From an uncultured Collinsella sp. (GTDB lineage: Bacteria; Actinomycetota; Coriobacteriia; Coriobacteriales; Coriobacteriaceae), in assembly GCA_902490305.1 (NCBI GenBank), contig CABUDI010000021.1, positions 1-33,295 on the forward strand: 33,295 bases of DNA, read 5' to 3'. The notes below the pieces were generated by a model. That model had not been told where the DNA came from. It saw only the letters and a program-made list of their open reading frames with translations, and did no database searches. Shown here piece by piece: positions 6,907 to 15,117 of the stretch. Numbering within the stretch: the first letter of the stretch is position 1; every line of letters starts with the position of its first letter. Made by a program: the position numbers and the translations under genes.

Positions 6907-9393
6907 TTAGACCGAGAAATACTCGCTCTCAACGGATAAGTTCGGCCCCAACCACGGATCGCCCGTCAAGAAGAACTCCGGCCAGCGCTGCATGAACAGT
7001 GCCTGTTCACGTTTCCAGCGACACATCTTTTCCTCGTTGGCCTCTTCTCTGCCGCGCGAGGTGAACTCGTAGTGGTACAGCTCGGCATAGGGCGTAAAGA
7101 TGGTGCGGTAGCCCGCCTCCCATGCGCGCAGGCAAAAGTCTGCGTCGTTAAAGCCAACGGCGAATTCCTCGTTGTAGCCGCCGACCCGCTCAAATACGTC
7201 GCGTCGGACCATCTGGCAGGCACCCGTTACGGCGCTAAAGTTACCGGGGCGCACAGCGCGGGCAAGATAGCCCTCGCGCTTTGCCGAGAAGTCCTGGTTG
7301 GCATGGGCAAGTGCGCCGCGCACGCCAACCACAATGCCAGCGTGCTGCACCAGATGATCGGCAAAGTAGAGTTTGGCACCCACCACGCCCGCTTCGGAAC
7401 GCTGCAGATAGCCCATCATCTCTTCAATAAAGTCGGGACTAATGACCTCGGTATCGTTGTTGAGCAGCAGCAGATAATCGCCTTTGGCGTGCTCCACGCC
7501 AAAGTTAATGATCTGGGAGTAATTGAACTCACCCGGCCAGTACACAACGCGCGCGATGCCCTTGCCTTCGGATGCTGCAGCCACGCGCTCTGGCAGGGTT
7601 TCGTAATACGCAAACGTCTCCGGGGCTTCGCTGTTGTTCTCCACCAAGACGATCTCGTAATTGGCATACGTTGCCTTCTGGGCGATCGACATCACACAGG
7701 CGTCAAGCGTCTCAATGTGATCCTTGGTGGGAATCACAATGCTCACCAGCGGCGCAGGCTCCGGCAGCGCATAGCGCATGCGGTAGACAAACGGCGTCTC
7801 GGTATCCTCAACCGTTCCGCAAATGCCCAGCGCGTTAAAGTGGCGCTGCAGCGCAAGACGACCGGCTTCAATAGCATACGGCTTGCTATCGGCAGAGCCA
7901 TCGGCGGTCGATCCCGGATGCACGCGCCAGTGATACAGCACATGCGCAACATGCTCAAACCGCGCGTCCGCCGAAAGGCAGCGAAGCGTCAAGTCGTAGT
8001 CCTGGGCACCCGCAACGTCTTCCGGGGACGTGCCAATACGATCGATGAGCGCCTTCTCCACCATCAGGAAATGCGTCACGCAGTTATGGCTATAGAGCAG
8101 GTCGACGTTGAGCCGCGTCTTAAAGACCGGCTGGCCCCACTCCCCCGTTTTCTGGAACATGTCCTCGTCGCAGAACAGGACCTGGGGACGCTTGTCCTCG
8201 GCCGCCTTATTCAGCGCGGAAACATACTGGAATAACGCGTCCGGTTCCAGAATGTCGTCATGGTCCAAGAACGCGACGTAGTCGCCTGTCGCTCGCTCGA
8301 TACCTGCGTTGGTGTTGAGCACAATACCGCCGTTGCCGGGAAGCTCGATGCGACGGATGCGCTCGTCGTTGGCGCCTGCCGCAAGGGCGGCCACCGCATC
8401 CCATTCAGGCGAGGCATCCATAAGGAGCAGTTCCCAGTTGTCATAACTCTGGGCTAGCACCGAGTCCAGCAGCTCGCGCAGGTATTCCCGATCAGTCTTG
8501 TAGCACGGCACCACAATACTCACGAGTGGTCTATAGGCAAAAGCCACCGAAGCGACACGCTGGCACGCCAGATCGCCCGGCTTTGCGCGATGTTGCTCAA
8601 ACCAACGTCGATAAGCTGCGTCATCAGCGCGTGCATCCTTCATGCGGTTCCAGCTGTCGTCGACCATGCCGTTGTACAGGCGACCATCCATGGCGCAAAA
8701 CCCGCTCTGGATCTGCTCTGTGGAATCGCTCACAATCGCGACAAAATCTCGTATATCTTGAGGCATCTCAACGCTCAGATACGTTTTATTGACACGGCAT
8801 CCATTCTGCTGCGGCACATCGACCTGCGATTCGAACACATGCACGGTAGCATCGATGGCATTCATATGCGTATCGAAGATCTGAAGCTCAGGCGCGCACT
8901 GGGAGTCTCCCGCCCAGGTAACCTCATAGCGCCACACCGCGCCGGAGTCTGCCGGCAAATAGCGAATGGCATCGATCTCGTAGCGACCGCAGTGTTCGCC
9001 ACGCTGCGCATCGCGGATAAGCGCACACAGCGCAGGCTTTGCTTTGTAGTTAATCTTGGATTCCAGCTTGGCCACGCGGCTATCGAGACAAATGGAGCCC
9101 AACCTTTGGCCATCGGATGCAAAAACGACATCCATCGACGAGCCATCCAAAAACGGAAGCACCAAGACAGCGAGCTCGCGCTCGTAATCGGAAACGGAAG
9201 GGCAAAGCGCCAGTACACGGCCATGATCGACCGGGAGCACCAGCGACGGCACAGAAGAACCGCTCGTCGTCGCATGGGCAAACGCTTGAGAACCCTCCCG
9301 CTCAATAAGCGCGGCGACATCCTGACCGGCAAAACGAAGCAGCACAAACAGACGGCCCTGACTGCGGCAAAGTGCCAAACGCTTGATACTCAT
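6907..9393 (-). CDS. Large two-domain GT-A glycosyltransferase (family 2)
   Basis: Transfers sugars from activated donors to a growing surface glycan at the cytoplasmic face of the membrane. The 828 residues hold an N-terminal region of about 285 aa that I do not recognise, then two GT2 domains. The first begins with PLVSIVVPCYK (about 289) and has a DHDD donor-site motif at 377-380. The second begins with PLVSIVIPTKD (about 547), has an NNDTE motif at about 645 and ends with FNDADFCLRAWEAGYR (acceptor/base region), as in rhamnosyltransferase-type enzymes. No membrane segments. The ATG at 9393 directly abuts the TAG of the upstream gene, so the two are translationally coupled. It is the last gene of the operon. 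Two catalytic domains could add two different linkages or alternate as a polymerase; donor and acceptor cannot be read from sequence. Confidence 0.9.
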   Translation of the reverse strand: MSIKRLALCRSQGRLFVLLRFAGQDVAALIEREGSQAFAHATTSGSSVPSLVLPVDHGRVLALCPSVSDYERELAVLVLPFLDGSSMDVVFASDGQRLGSICLDSRVAKLESKINYKAKPALCALIRDAQRGEHCGRYEIDAIRYLPADSGAVWRYEVTWAGDSQCAPELQIFDTHMNAIDATVHVFESQVDVPQQNGCRVNKTYLSVEMPQDIRDFVAIVSDSTEQIQSGFCAMDGRLYNGMVDDSWNRMKDARADDAAYRRWFEQHRAKPGDLACQRVASVAFAYRPLVSIVVPCYKTDREYLRELLDSVLAQSYDNWELLLMDASPEWDAVAALAAGANDERIRRIELPGNGGIVLNTNAGIERATGDYVAFLDHDDILEPDALFQYVSALNKAAEDKRPQVLFCDEDMFQKTGEWGQPVFKTRLNVDLLYSHNCVTHFLMVEKALIDRIGTSPEDVAGAQDYDLTLRCLSADARFEHVAHVLYHWRVHPGSTADGSADSKPYAIEAGRLALQRHFNALGICGTVEDTETPFVYRMRYALPEPAPLVSIVIPTKDHIETLDACVMSIAQKATYANYEIVLVENNSEAPETFAYYETLPERVAAASEGKGIARVVYWPGEFNYSQIINFGVEHAKGDYLLLLNNDTEVISPDFIEEMMGYLQRSEAGVVGAKLYFADHLVQHAGIVVGVRGALAHANQDFSAKREGYLARAVRPGNFSAVTGACQMVRRDVFERVGGYNEEFAVGFNDADFCLRAWEAGYRTIFTPYAELYHYEFTSRGREEANEEKMCRWKREQALFMQRWPEFFLTGDPWLGPNLSVESEYFSV

Positions 9394-10461
9394 CTACACT
9401 TCTCGCTTTCCCAGGGCGTTCGCTGCCATGCGTTTGCAGGCACCCAGGCGCCCAAACCTCAAGACGTCGTAATCGAACATGAGCTTTTTGCACGCACGGG
9501 CATTGGGGGCCTTGCTGGCAAGCGCCGCACGCACCATAGCGGCAACAGACGGGGCACATTGCGCGAGCGCGGCATCGTTGCCCACGGCAGAACCGGCAAG
9601 CGCCACGGAAACGGCAGCAAACACCTTGCCGCAGTCCGAGCCCAGCAACCTGAGCGCATCGTACAGCACCAGATCGCAGAGGAAATATGCCAGGTCATCG
9701 GCATGTTGGACATCAAGACCGTCGCGCTGCCAGTCAGCCAGCACCGCGGAGTAAATCTTCACGTGCTCCAGCAGACGCGTCTCGTCGTCGTAGCGCATGG
9801 TGTCCATGAGCGAACCCTTGCGCGCCACGCGGTAATCATACAGCTTGTTCGAGATAAGCGCGGTCTTGTGCGAACGACCGTACACGGCAAAATCGAAGAC
9901 CTGGTCCTCGCCATACTTAACGGTTTCGTCGAACACGATCCCGTTGCCCAGCAAAAACTCACGCTTGCAGGCGGTGCGCCATGCAAACGGGCGAGATGCT
10001 TCCTTAAACAGTAGGTCGGAGCTATAGCCTTCAAACGACACATCGCGCGGGCTCAGCACATAGTTAAGCCACGGATACCCCGCCTCGAGCGGATACGGAT
10101 TCGCGCCAAAGGTCAAAACGTCGCAGTCCTCGCGCTCAAACGTATCGACGATTACGCGACATGCGTCAGGGGTAAACCGATCGTCAGAATCAAGGAACGC
10201 GACGATAGGGGCAGATGCCGCGGCAATGCCCGCGTTTCGCGCACTCGATAATCCTCCGTTGGGCTTATCAACCAACGTAAAGCGCGCGTCCTTTTCGCAA
10301 TAGGCAGCCGCAATATCGCGCGAACCGTCCGGCGAGCCATCGTTGACCAGCACGCCTTCCCAATCGGGCATGTCCTGCGCAAGCAGGGAGTCCAGGCACC
10401 AGGCCAGGCACTCCTCCACCTTATAGATGGGAACGACAACGGAAATCTTGGGGGTAGTCAT
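9394..10461 (-). CDS. Family 2 glycosyltransferase
   Basis: A 355-aa GT-A enzyme: KISVVVPIYKVEECLAWCLDSLL at the N-terminus, VNDGSPDGS for UDP/dTDP binding, NGGLSSARNAGI, then FLDSDDRF (DxD-type metal site) at about residue 95. The C-terminal 150 residues are helical with no membrane span, as in capsular and teichoic-type glycosyltransferases. ATG at 10461 is preferred because AGGAG lies 9 bases upstream; an in-frame TTG two codons earlier is too close to it. It sits 12 bases after the preceding gene and abuts the next, so it is in the operon. Specificity unknown. Confidence 0.88.
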   Translation of the reverse strand: MTTPKISVVVPIYKVEECLAWCLDSLLAQDMPDWEGVLVNDGSPDGSRDIAAAYCEKDARFTLVDKPNGGLSSARNAGIAAASAPIVAFLDSDDRFTPDACRVIVDTFEREDCDVLTFGANPYPLEAGYPWLNYVLSPRDVSFEGYSSDLLFKEASRPFAWRTACKREFLLGNGIVFDETVKYGEDQVFDFAVYGRSHKTALISNKLYDYRVARKGSLMDTMRYDDETRLLEHVKIYSAVLADWQRDGLDVQHADDLAYFLCDLVLYDALRLLGSDCGKVFAAVSVALAGSAVGNDAALAQCAPSVAAMVRAALASKAPNARACKKLMFDYDVLRFGRLGACKRMAANALGKREV

Positions 10462-10473
10462 AGCCAAGTGCTC

Positions 10474-11592
10474 CTACTGTGCGGCCGGCACGTCATCGGG
10501 ATGCGGATTATCGCCGTAGGTGCGCTGATACGTCAGCACGCGCCAGACCAGCGGCAGGCCGCCGATCTTAAAGTAGTGCTTAAACGTATTGAGCTTGCCC
10601 GGCTTCTTAAAGTCAAAGCGCGAATCGATATAAGCACGGGGCGACTTGACCATCAGGCGCAAGTCGGTCTCGCCGCGCGGATCGAACAGCGACAGATCAA
10701 AGCGACCGGCATCCCAATCGGCCTTGAGCTCGGGCGAAGCCTTCTCCCAAAACTGCTCGCGCAGCTCATCGACCAGACGCTCGTCATTCCAGCGATACGT
10801 ATCGACCTTCATGCGCATTAAAATACCCTGAAGCTGAGCCTTGAGCTCGGGGCGCTCGTTCAAAAAGCGCTGCATCTCGGCGTATTCGTCGCACACGCAA
10901 AACACCTTGTTGGGCGAATTAACGGAGCTCTTCTCGTTATCCTGGCGATAGCACAAAATGGGGTCCGCAATAAACGAGGCACGCTCGGCGCAAGCCCAAA
11001 CCTTAAAGTTAAAGCCTGCGTCCTGATACGAGGCGCCCGGCGTGGGAAGGAACCGAATCTGATTGTCGTTGAGGAACTCGCGCCGATAGATGGCCGACCA
11101 AATGGAAGGTTTGCGGTAGAAGATGCCCGGGCGATCGACGGGGCGATACGCGGCGCCCGTCATATACTCGCCGATGATCCCAAACAGCTCACGGCGCTCG
11201 CTGGGCGTGGACCAATACAGATAAAAGTCGCCCTTTACCACATCGGCATGCTCAGCATCGGCCTTGGCGACCAGCTTTTGGAGCGAATCCTCAAACATAA
11301 AGTCGTCGGACTCAAGAATGCCCACGTACTCACCGCGCGCCATCTCCAGACCGCGGTTCATCGAGTCGCCGTAGCCGCTGTTGGCTTTGTCGATCATCTT
11401 TACACGGGGGTCGCGCTCCATGTACTCGCGGATGATATCCGGCGAGCTATCGGTGGAACCGTCATTGATGCAGATGATCTCGATGTCCTTGAGCGTCTGC
11501 GCCACGGCGGAATCGAGGCACTCGCGCAGGTAGCGTTCGACATTGCAAATGGGAACAAGCAGCGAAACTTTAGGGGTATCAGAGTTCTGCAA
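10474..11592 (-). CDS. Family 2 glycosyltransferase, paralogue of the gene at 12714-13817
   Basis: A 372-aa enzyme. The start is TTG at 11592, placed by CAGGAGG five bases upstream; a longer reading to 11871 would add about 90 low-quality residues running back over the end of the next gene. Motifs: PKVSLLVPICNVERYLREC, IICINDGSTDSS, NSGYGDSMNRGLEMARG, then GILESDDF as the metal site. A conserved tail (IWSAIYRREFL, GASYQDAGF, CYRQDNEKSSVNS) resembles enzymes adding hexoses or hexosamines to wall polymers. It follows a 74-base gap after the previous gene, the largest in the operon, so some regulation by processing or a second promoter is possible. Confidence 0.88.
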   Translation of the reverse strand: MQNSDTPKVSLLVPICNVERYLRECLDSAVAQTLKDIEIICINDGSTDSSPDIIREYMERDPRVKMIDKANSGYGDSMNRGLEMARGEYVGILESDDFMFEDSLQKLVAKADAEHADVVKGDFYLYWSTPSERRELFGIIGEYMTGAAYRPVDRPGIFYRKPSIWSAIYRREFLNDNQIRFLPTPGASYQDAGFNFKVWACAERASFIADPILCYRQDNEKSSVNSPNKVFCVCDEYAEMQRFLNERPELKAQLQGILMRMKVDTYRWNDERLVDELREQFWEKASPELKADWDAGRFDLSLFDPRGETDLRLMVKSPRAYIDSRFDFKKPGKLNTFKHYFKIGGLPLVWRVLTYQRTYGDNPHPDDVPAAQ

Positions 11593-11666
11593 GAGAACCT
11601 CCTGTTGAATAGCGTGTAACAGGGTTATTTTAGCAGCCGAGTTGCGGCGGGCGGCAGCGCTTGGAA

Positions 11667-12707
11667 TTAGATAAAGCGCTCCAGGCAGGCTTTGAGACCG
11701 CGAGTCGAAAGATAGAACAGCGCGGCGTCTACCATCGAAACGCCCGAGGTCGCCGCAACGAGCTTGTGGGCAACACGGCGAACGGCGCCTTTGCCGGGCG
11801 AATCCGCCCACTCCGCTCCCAAATACGTCGTGAAAGCCCTGTTGACGCGACTGGCCACGCCGCGGAAGCAATCGGTATCCAAGCGCGCCAAATCAAAAAC
11901 GATAAGGTCCAAGAACCAGGTGATCAGCTCGCCGGGACACAGGTCCAAAAGACCGTAGACCGCCCAATCCTGCAAGAGTTCCTCGAGCATCCTCATATGG
12001 GCCTCGAGCTTTTTGGCGCGGGCCTCGTCACTGTTAAACTCGTGCGTCGCCGAGTCGCTCTCCATCACGTAGTGATAGAACTTGTCCGGCATGACGACGG
12101 TCTTACGGGCAAGCGCATAAGCCGCAAATTGGAAGACGACGTCCTCGCCCAAGGCCAAGCCGGGAGCAAAGCGAATACTCTCGCGATTAAGCAGCTCGCG
12201 CGAAAAAGCCGCACGGCAGGCATAGGGCTGCGCATTCGAATGGAACAGCAGTTGGGGATCACGGGCGCCGAAGGTACCAGCTTTGGGGCTCATGAGTTGC
12301 TGGACGCGTTTGGAGGCAGCGTCGGCAGGTTCACAGACGCCGCCAAAGACGGCGGCCTCGGCATCTGCAGACTCAATGGCATGCAGCACGCGCTCGACCG
12401 TCTGGGTATCGATGTAATCGTCGGCGTCCACAAAAAAGACGGTCTCGCCCTCGGCGGCATCGATACCGGCATTGCGAGCACACGAGACGCCCGCGTTTTC
12501 CTGGTCAATCACCAGTACGCGATCGTCGGCCTGCGCGATCTGGCGTAACACGTTCAACGAATCATCAGTCGAACCGTCGTTGACGCAGACAACCTGAATC
12601 GAGCGCTCGGACTGGGCCAACAGCGAATCAACGCATCGCTGAATGGAGCGCGCAGAGTTGTAAACGGGTACGACAATGGTAGCTTTAGGACACGAGGCCT
12701 CTCCCAT
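11667..12707 (-). CDS. Family 2 glycosyltransferase
   Basis: A 346-aa GT-A enzyme: ATIVVPVYNSARSIQRCVDSLL, VVCVNDGSTDDS, NAGVSCARNAGID and FFVDADDY (metal site). The C-terminal half differs from its neighbours (GLALGEDVVFQFAAYALA, then helices) and resembles WcaA/CapG-like transferases only in general form. It starts with ATG 12707, 6 bases after the stop of the first gene, so the two are co-translated. No membrane segment; presumably it acts on a lipid-linked acceptor at the inner face of the membrane. Confidence 0.87.
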   Translation of the reverse strand: MGEASCPKATIVVPVYNSARSIQRCVDSLLAQSERSIQVVCVNDGSTDDSLNVLRQIAQADDRVLVIDQENAGVSCARNAGIDAAEGETVFFVDADDYIDTQTVERVLHAIESADAEAAVFGGVCEPADAASKRVQQLMSPKAGTFGARDPQLLFHSNAQPYACRAAFSRELLNRESIRFAPGLALGEDVVFQFAAYALARKTVVMPDKFYHYVMESDSATHEFNSDEARAKKLEAHMRMLEELLQDWAVYGLLDLCPGELITWFLDLIVFDLARLDTDCFRGVASRVNRAFTTYLGAEWADSPGKGAVRRVAHKLVAATSGVSMVDAALFYLSTRGLKACLERFI

Positions 12708-12713
12708 GCCGAC

Positions 12714-13817
12714 CTACCCCCTCAGCGATTCGATGAGGAAGGCAGCAACCACGCCTGGGCCTCCAACCGAGGCGTAATACTTGGCGCGCCCCAAGGCACC
12801 ATCCGTCGCAAAACTCGGATGCTCGTCAACCCAGCCCTCAGGATCTTTGAGGATGGCGGCAAGATTCGCGCGCTTCCACGGCTTAAGATCGTCAAGCGAA
12901 AACTCCCCCGCGTCCAAGGCCGCCTGAAATTCCTTGGCCATCTGCGCCAGGAACTCCTTATAGAACTTAGGCGCCAGGCGCACGTAGTTCCACATGTACG
13001 AATCGTACTTAATGAGCTGATTGAACTTGAGCATGCGCGCGACATCGCCGCTTGCGTGGTCGCGGGCATAATCCTCTCGAATCCAACGCTCAATCTCGGC
13101 ATACTCGGTATTGACGCAAAAGACCTTAGCCGAAGAATTGACCGAGGAATTCTCGTTGTCCTGGCGATACGACAACACGGCATCGTGCAGGTAAATAGCC
13201 TTATCGGCGCACGCGATCACCTTAAAGGCGAATGACGTGTCCTGAAAGGATGCCCCCGGAGTCGGCAGGAACTTGATGCCGTTGCGCTCAAGAAAATCGC
13301 GACGGTACACGGCCGACCAAATCGACGGCTTTTGCTTAAAGAACCGCGTCGTGTCGCTCGGGTGCACCGGCTTGCCGCAGTCCTTGGCCTTAAACATCTC
13401 GTGCAGCGAACGGCGCTCCTCGGGCTTGGACCAGTAGAAATCAAAGTTCGCCTTCGCAAAGTCGGCATTATTGCTATCGGCGGCCGAGACAAGCTTTTCA
13501 AGTGCGCCGGGCGCCATAAAGTCATCGGACTCCAGAATGCCCACGTACTTGCCGCGCGCCATATCGAGCCCGCGGTTCATCGAGTCGCCGTAGCCGCTGT
13601 TGGCCTTGTCGATCATCTTCACGCGCGTGTCGCGCTGCATATACTCGCGGATTATCGCCGGAGAGTTGTCGGTCGACCCGTCGTTAATGCAGATGATCTC
13701 AATATCCTTGAGTGTCTGCGCCACGGCGGAATCGAGACACTCGCGCAGGTAGCGCTCAACGTTGTAGATGGGAATAAGCAGCGACAGGACAGGGCTGCCA
13801 GAGGCGTTAGTAGACAA
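12714..13817 (-). CDS. Family 2 glycosyltransferase, first gene of the operon
   Basis: A 367-aa enzyme starting at TTG 13817 after AAGGAG. It shares long identical stretches with the enzyme at 10474-11592, including YLRECLDSAVAQTLKDIEI, CINDGSTD and the MIDKANSGYGDSMNRGL block, and the same order of later motifs (GILESDDF, KPSIWSAVYRRDFL, YRQDNENSSVNS). The two clearly arose by duplication; the tails diverge, so acceptor preference may differ. It is the promoter-proximal gene, with a candidate sigma70 promoter 66-94 bases upstream of the start. Confidence 0.88.
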   Translation of the reverse strand: MSTNASGSPVLSLLIPIYNVERYLRECLDSAVAQTLKDIEIICINDGSTDNSPAIIREYMQRDTRVKMIDKANSGYGDSMNRGLDMARGKYVGILESDDFMAPGALEKLVSAADSNNADFAKANFDFYWSKPEERRSLHEMFKAKDCGKPVHPSDTTRFFKQKPSIWSAVYRRDFLERNGIKFLPTPGASFQDTSFAFKVIACADKAIYLHDAVLSYRQDNENSSVNSSAKVFCVNTEYAEIERWIREDYARDHASGDVARMLKFNQLIKYDSYMWNYVRLAPKFYKEFLAQMAKEFQAALDAGEFSLDDLKPWKRANLAAILKDPEGWVDEHPSFATDGALGRAKYYASVGGPGVVAAFLIESLRG

Positions 13818-13882
13818 ATGTGCTCCTTAGGAAATACCTGTCGTTTCATGGTATCAAAGGGCCAGCGCGCCAGCGGGCGTTT

Positions 13883-13911
13883 ATATAATCTATGGAGCCT
13901 CTTGCGGGCAA
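13883..13911 (-). promoter_or_regulatory. Candidate sigma70 promoter of the glycosyltransferase operon
   Basis: On the minus strand TTGCCC (13906-13911) and TTATAT (13883-13888) are separated by 17 bases. The -10 box lies about 66 bases upstream of the TTG start at 13817. It is in the 256-base divergent gap shared with the gene at 14074, for which no equally good promoter is seen (a TACAAT at about 13994 has a poorly spaced -35). Confidence 0.55.
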
Positions 13912-14073
13912 AGCAGCCCCACGTCATGCGGCGGGCCCATGGCAGGTTCCTGCGTTTTATTCAAAGCTTGCCGCTAAGGTGCGCCGAGCCTTTACAATAG
14001 GACAGTCCCAAGGACGTATTCGATAGCTTCCGCGCAGCACTCGCCCGCCGCGCGTGAAAGGATATATTGCCCC

Positions 14074-15093
14074 ATGCCTTCAACCCTTCCCGCTCCCATC
14101 GACAAGCTCGCCATCGTCGTCGTTACGTACAAGCGCCAGGAACTCCTGGCCAACTTGTTCGACTCCATGACCGAGCTCACGGCAACGCCCTGGCGCATCG
14201 TGATTGTCGATAACGAGAATTCGCGCGAGACCGAGGCCATGTGCACCGCATTCAACGAGCGCCTGGCCAACCTGTGGGGCATCGACACCGAGCAGCCCGA
14301 CGCGCAGGGCGGCACCGACCGTGTCATCTACGCCCCGCAGCTCAAAAACGGCGGCGGTGCGGGCGGCTTCTCCGCCGGCACTAAATGCGCCTACGACCTG
14401 GGCGCTCAGTGGTTCTGGGTGATGGACGACGATGTGCTCGTCATCCCCGAAGGCATCGAGCGTCTTGCCAAGTGGACCGACCGCTACGATGTCATCCAGG
14501 GTTCGCGCCTGGACTTTGACGGCGGCGCCTTCTTTTGGCAGTACCAGCTCATCCTTTCGCTCGGCATCCCTAACCCCATCGCCAAGTGGGATCTGGGTCC
14601 CGAGGGCTACCGCGCCATGAACCAGCTGTGCTTTGAGGGCGGCATGTTCTCGCGACGCGTGGTCGACAAAATCGGCCTGCCCGACGCGCGCTTCTTTATC
14701 TACGGCGACGATGCCTGCTACGGCTACGTAGCCAGCCAGCACTTCCCCGCCGCCGTGGTCGCCGACGTGGTGCTCAAGCGCGCCCGCGCCGTCTCCAACT
14801 GGGATATCGCCGGCAAGCGCCAGCTCAACTCCACGAGCGACACCAACCGCTACTACATCATGCGCAACCGCGGTTATCTGGCCCGCTACATGCAGATCTA
14901 TGGCGACTATCACCCCATGCTGTTCCGTCTGGGCAACGCCGCGACCTTCTGCAAGGAGTTCATTCGCCTGGCCGCCGTTGACAAGTGCTTTAAGACCGGT
15001 ATTCCGGCGCTGCGCCGTGGCATGAAGGACGCCCGCAAGATCGTCAAGGATCCTAACTGGAAGCCCATGCCGCCTATGAAGAACACCGAGTAA
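14074..15093 (+). CDS. Family 2 glycosyltransferase, galactofuranosyl/rhamnosyltransferase-like
   Basis: 339 aa. Opens with LAIVVVTYKRQELLANLFDS, then VIVDNEN, a glycine-rich KNGGGAGGFSAG loop and WFWVMDDDVLV (metal site, about residue 110-118). Further on come GGMFSRRVVDKIGLPD and FFIYGDDACYGYV, the acceptor/base segment. This layout is closer to GlfT1- and rhamnosyl-type GT2 enzymes than to the four enzymes on the other strand. The C-terminus (KDPNWKPMPPMKN) is basic and Pro-rich. It is transcribed divergently from the operon and is likely to serve the same polysaccharide. The AAAGGA at about -17 is a rather distant ribosome-binding site for ATG 14074. It is convergent with the next gene, only 24 bases away. 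Confidence 0.87.
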   Translation: MPSTLPAPIDKLAIVVVTYKRQELLANLFDSMTELTATPWRIVIVDNENSRETEAMCTAFNERLANLWGIDTEQPDAQGGTDRVIYAPQLKNGGGAGGFSAGTKCAYDLGAQWFWVMDDDVLVIPEGIERLAKWTDRYDVIQGSRLDFDGGAFFWQYQLILSLGIPNPIAKWDLGPEGYRAMNQLCFEGGMFSRRVVDKIGLPDARFFIYGDDACYGYVASQHFPAAVVADVVLKRARAVSNWDIAGKRQLNSTSDTNRYYIMRNRGYLARYMQIYGDYHPMLFRLGNAATFCKEFIRLAAVDKCFKTGIPALRRGMKDARKIVKDPNWKPMPPMKNTE

Positions 15094-15117
15094 CGGAAGC
15101 CGGAAACACCTCGGCGC

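Noticed and set aside
8590..10014. A 474-codon plus-strand frame opposite two glycosyltransferases
   Set aside because: It crosses the junction of two well-supported minus-strand genes and is His/Arg-rich, as expected of a shadow frame.
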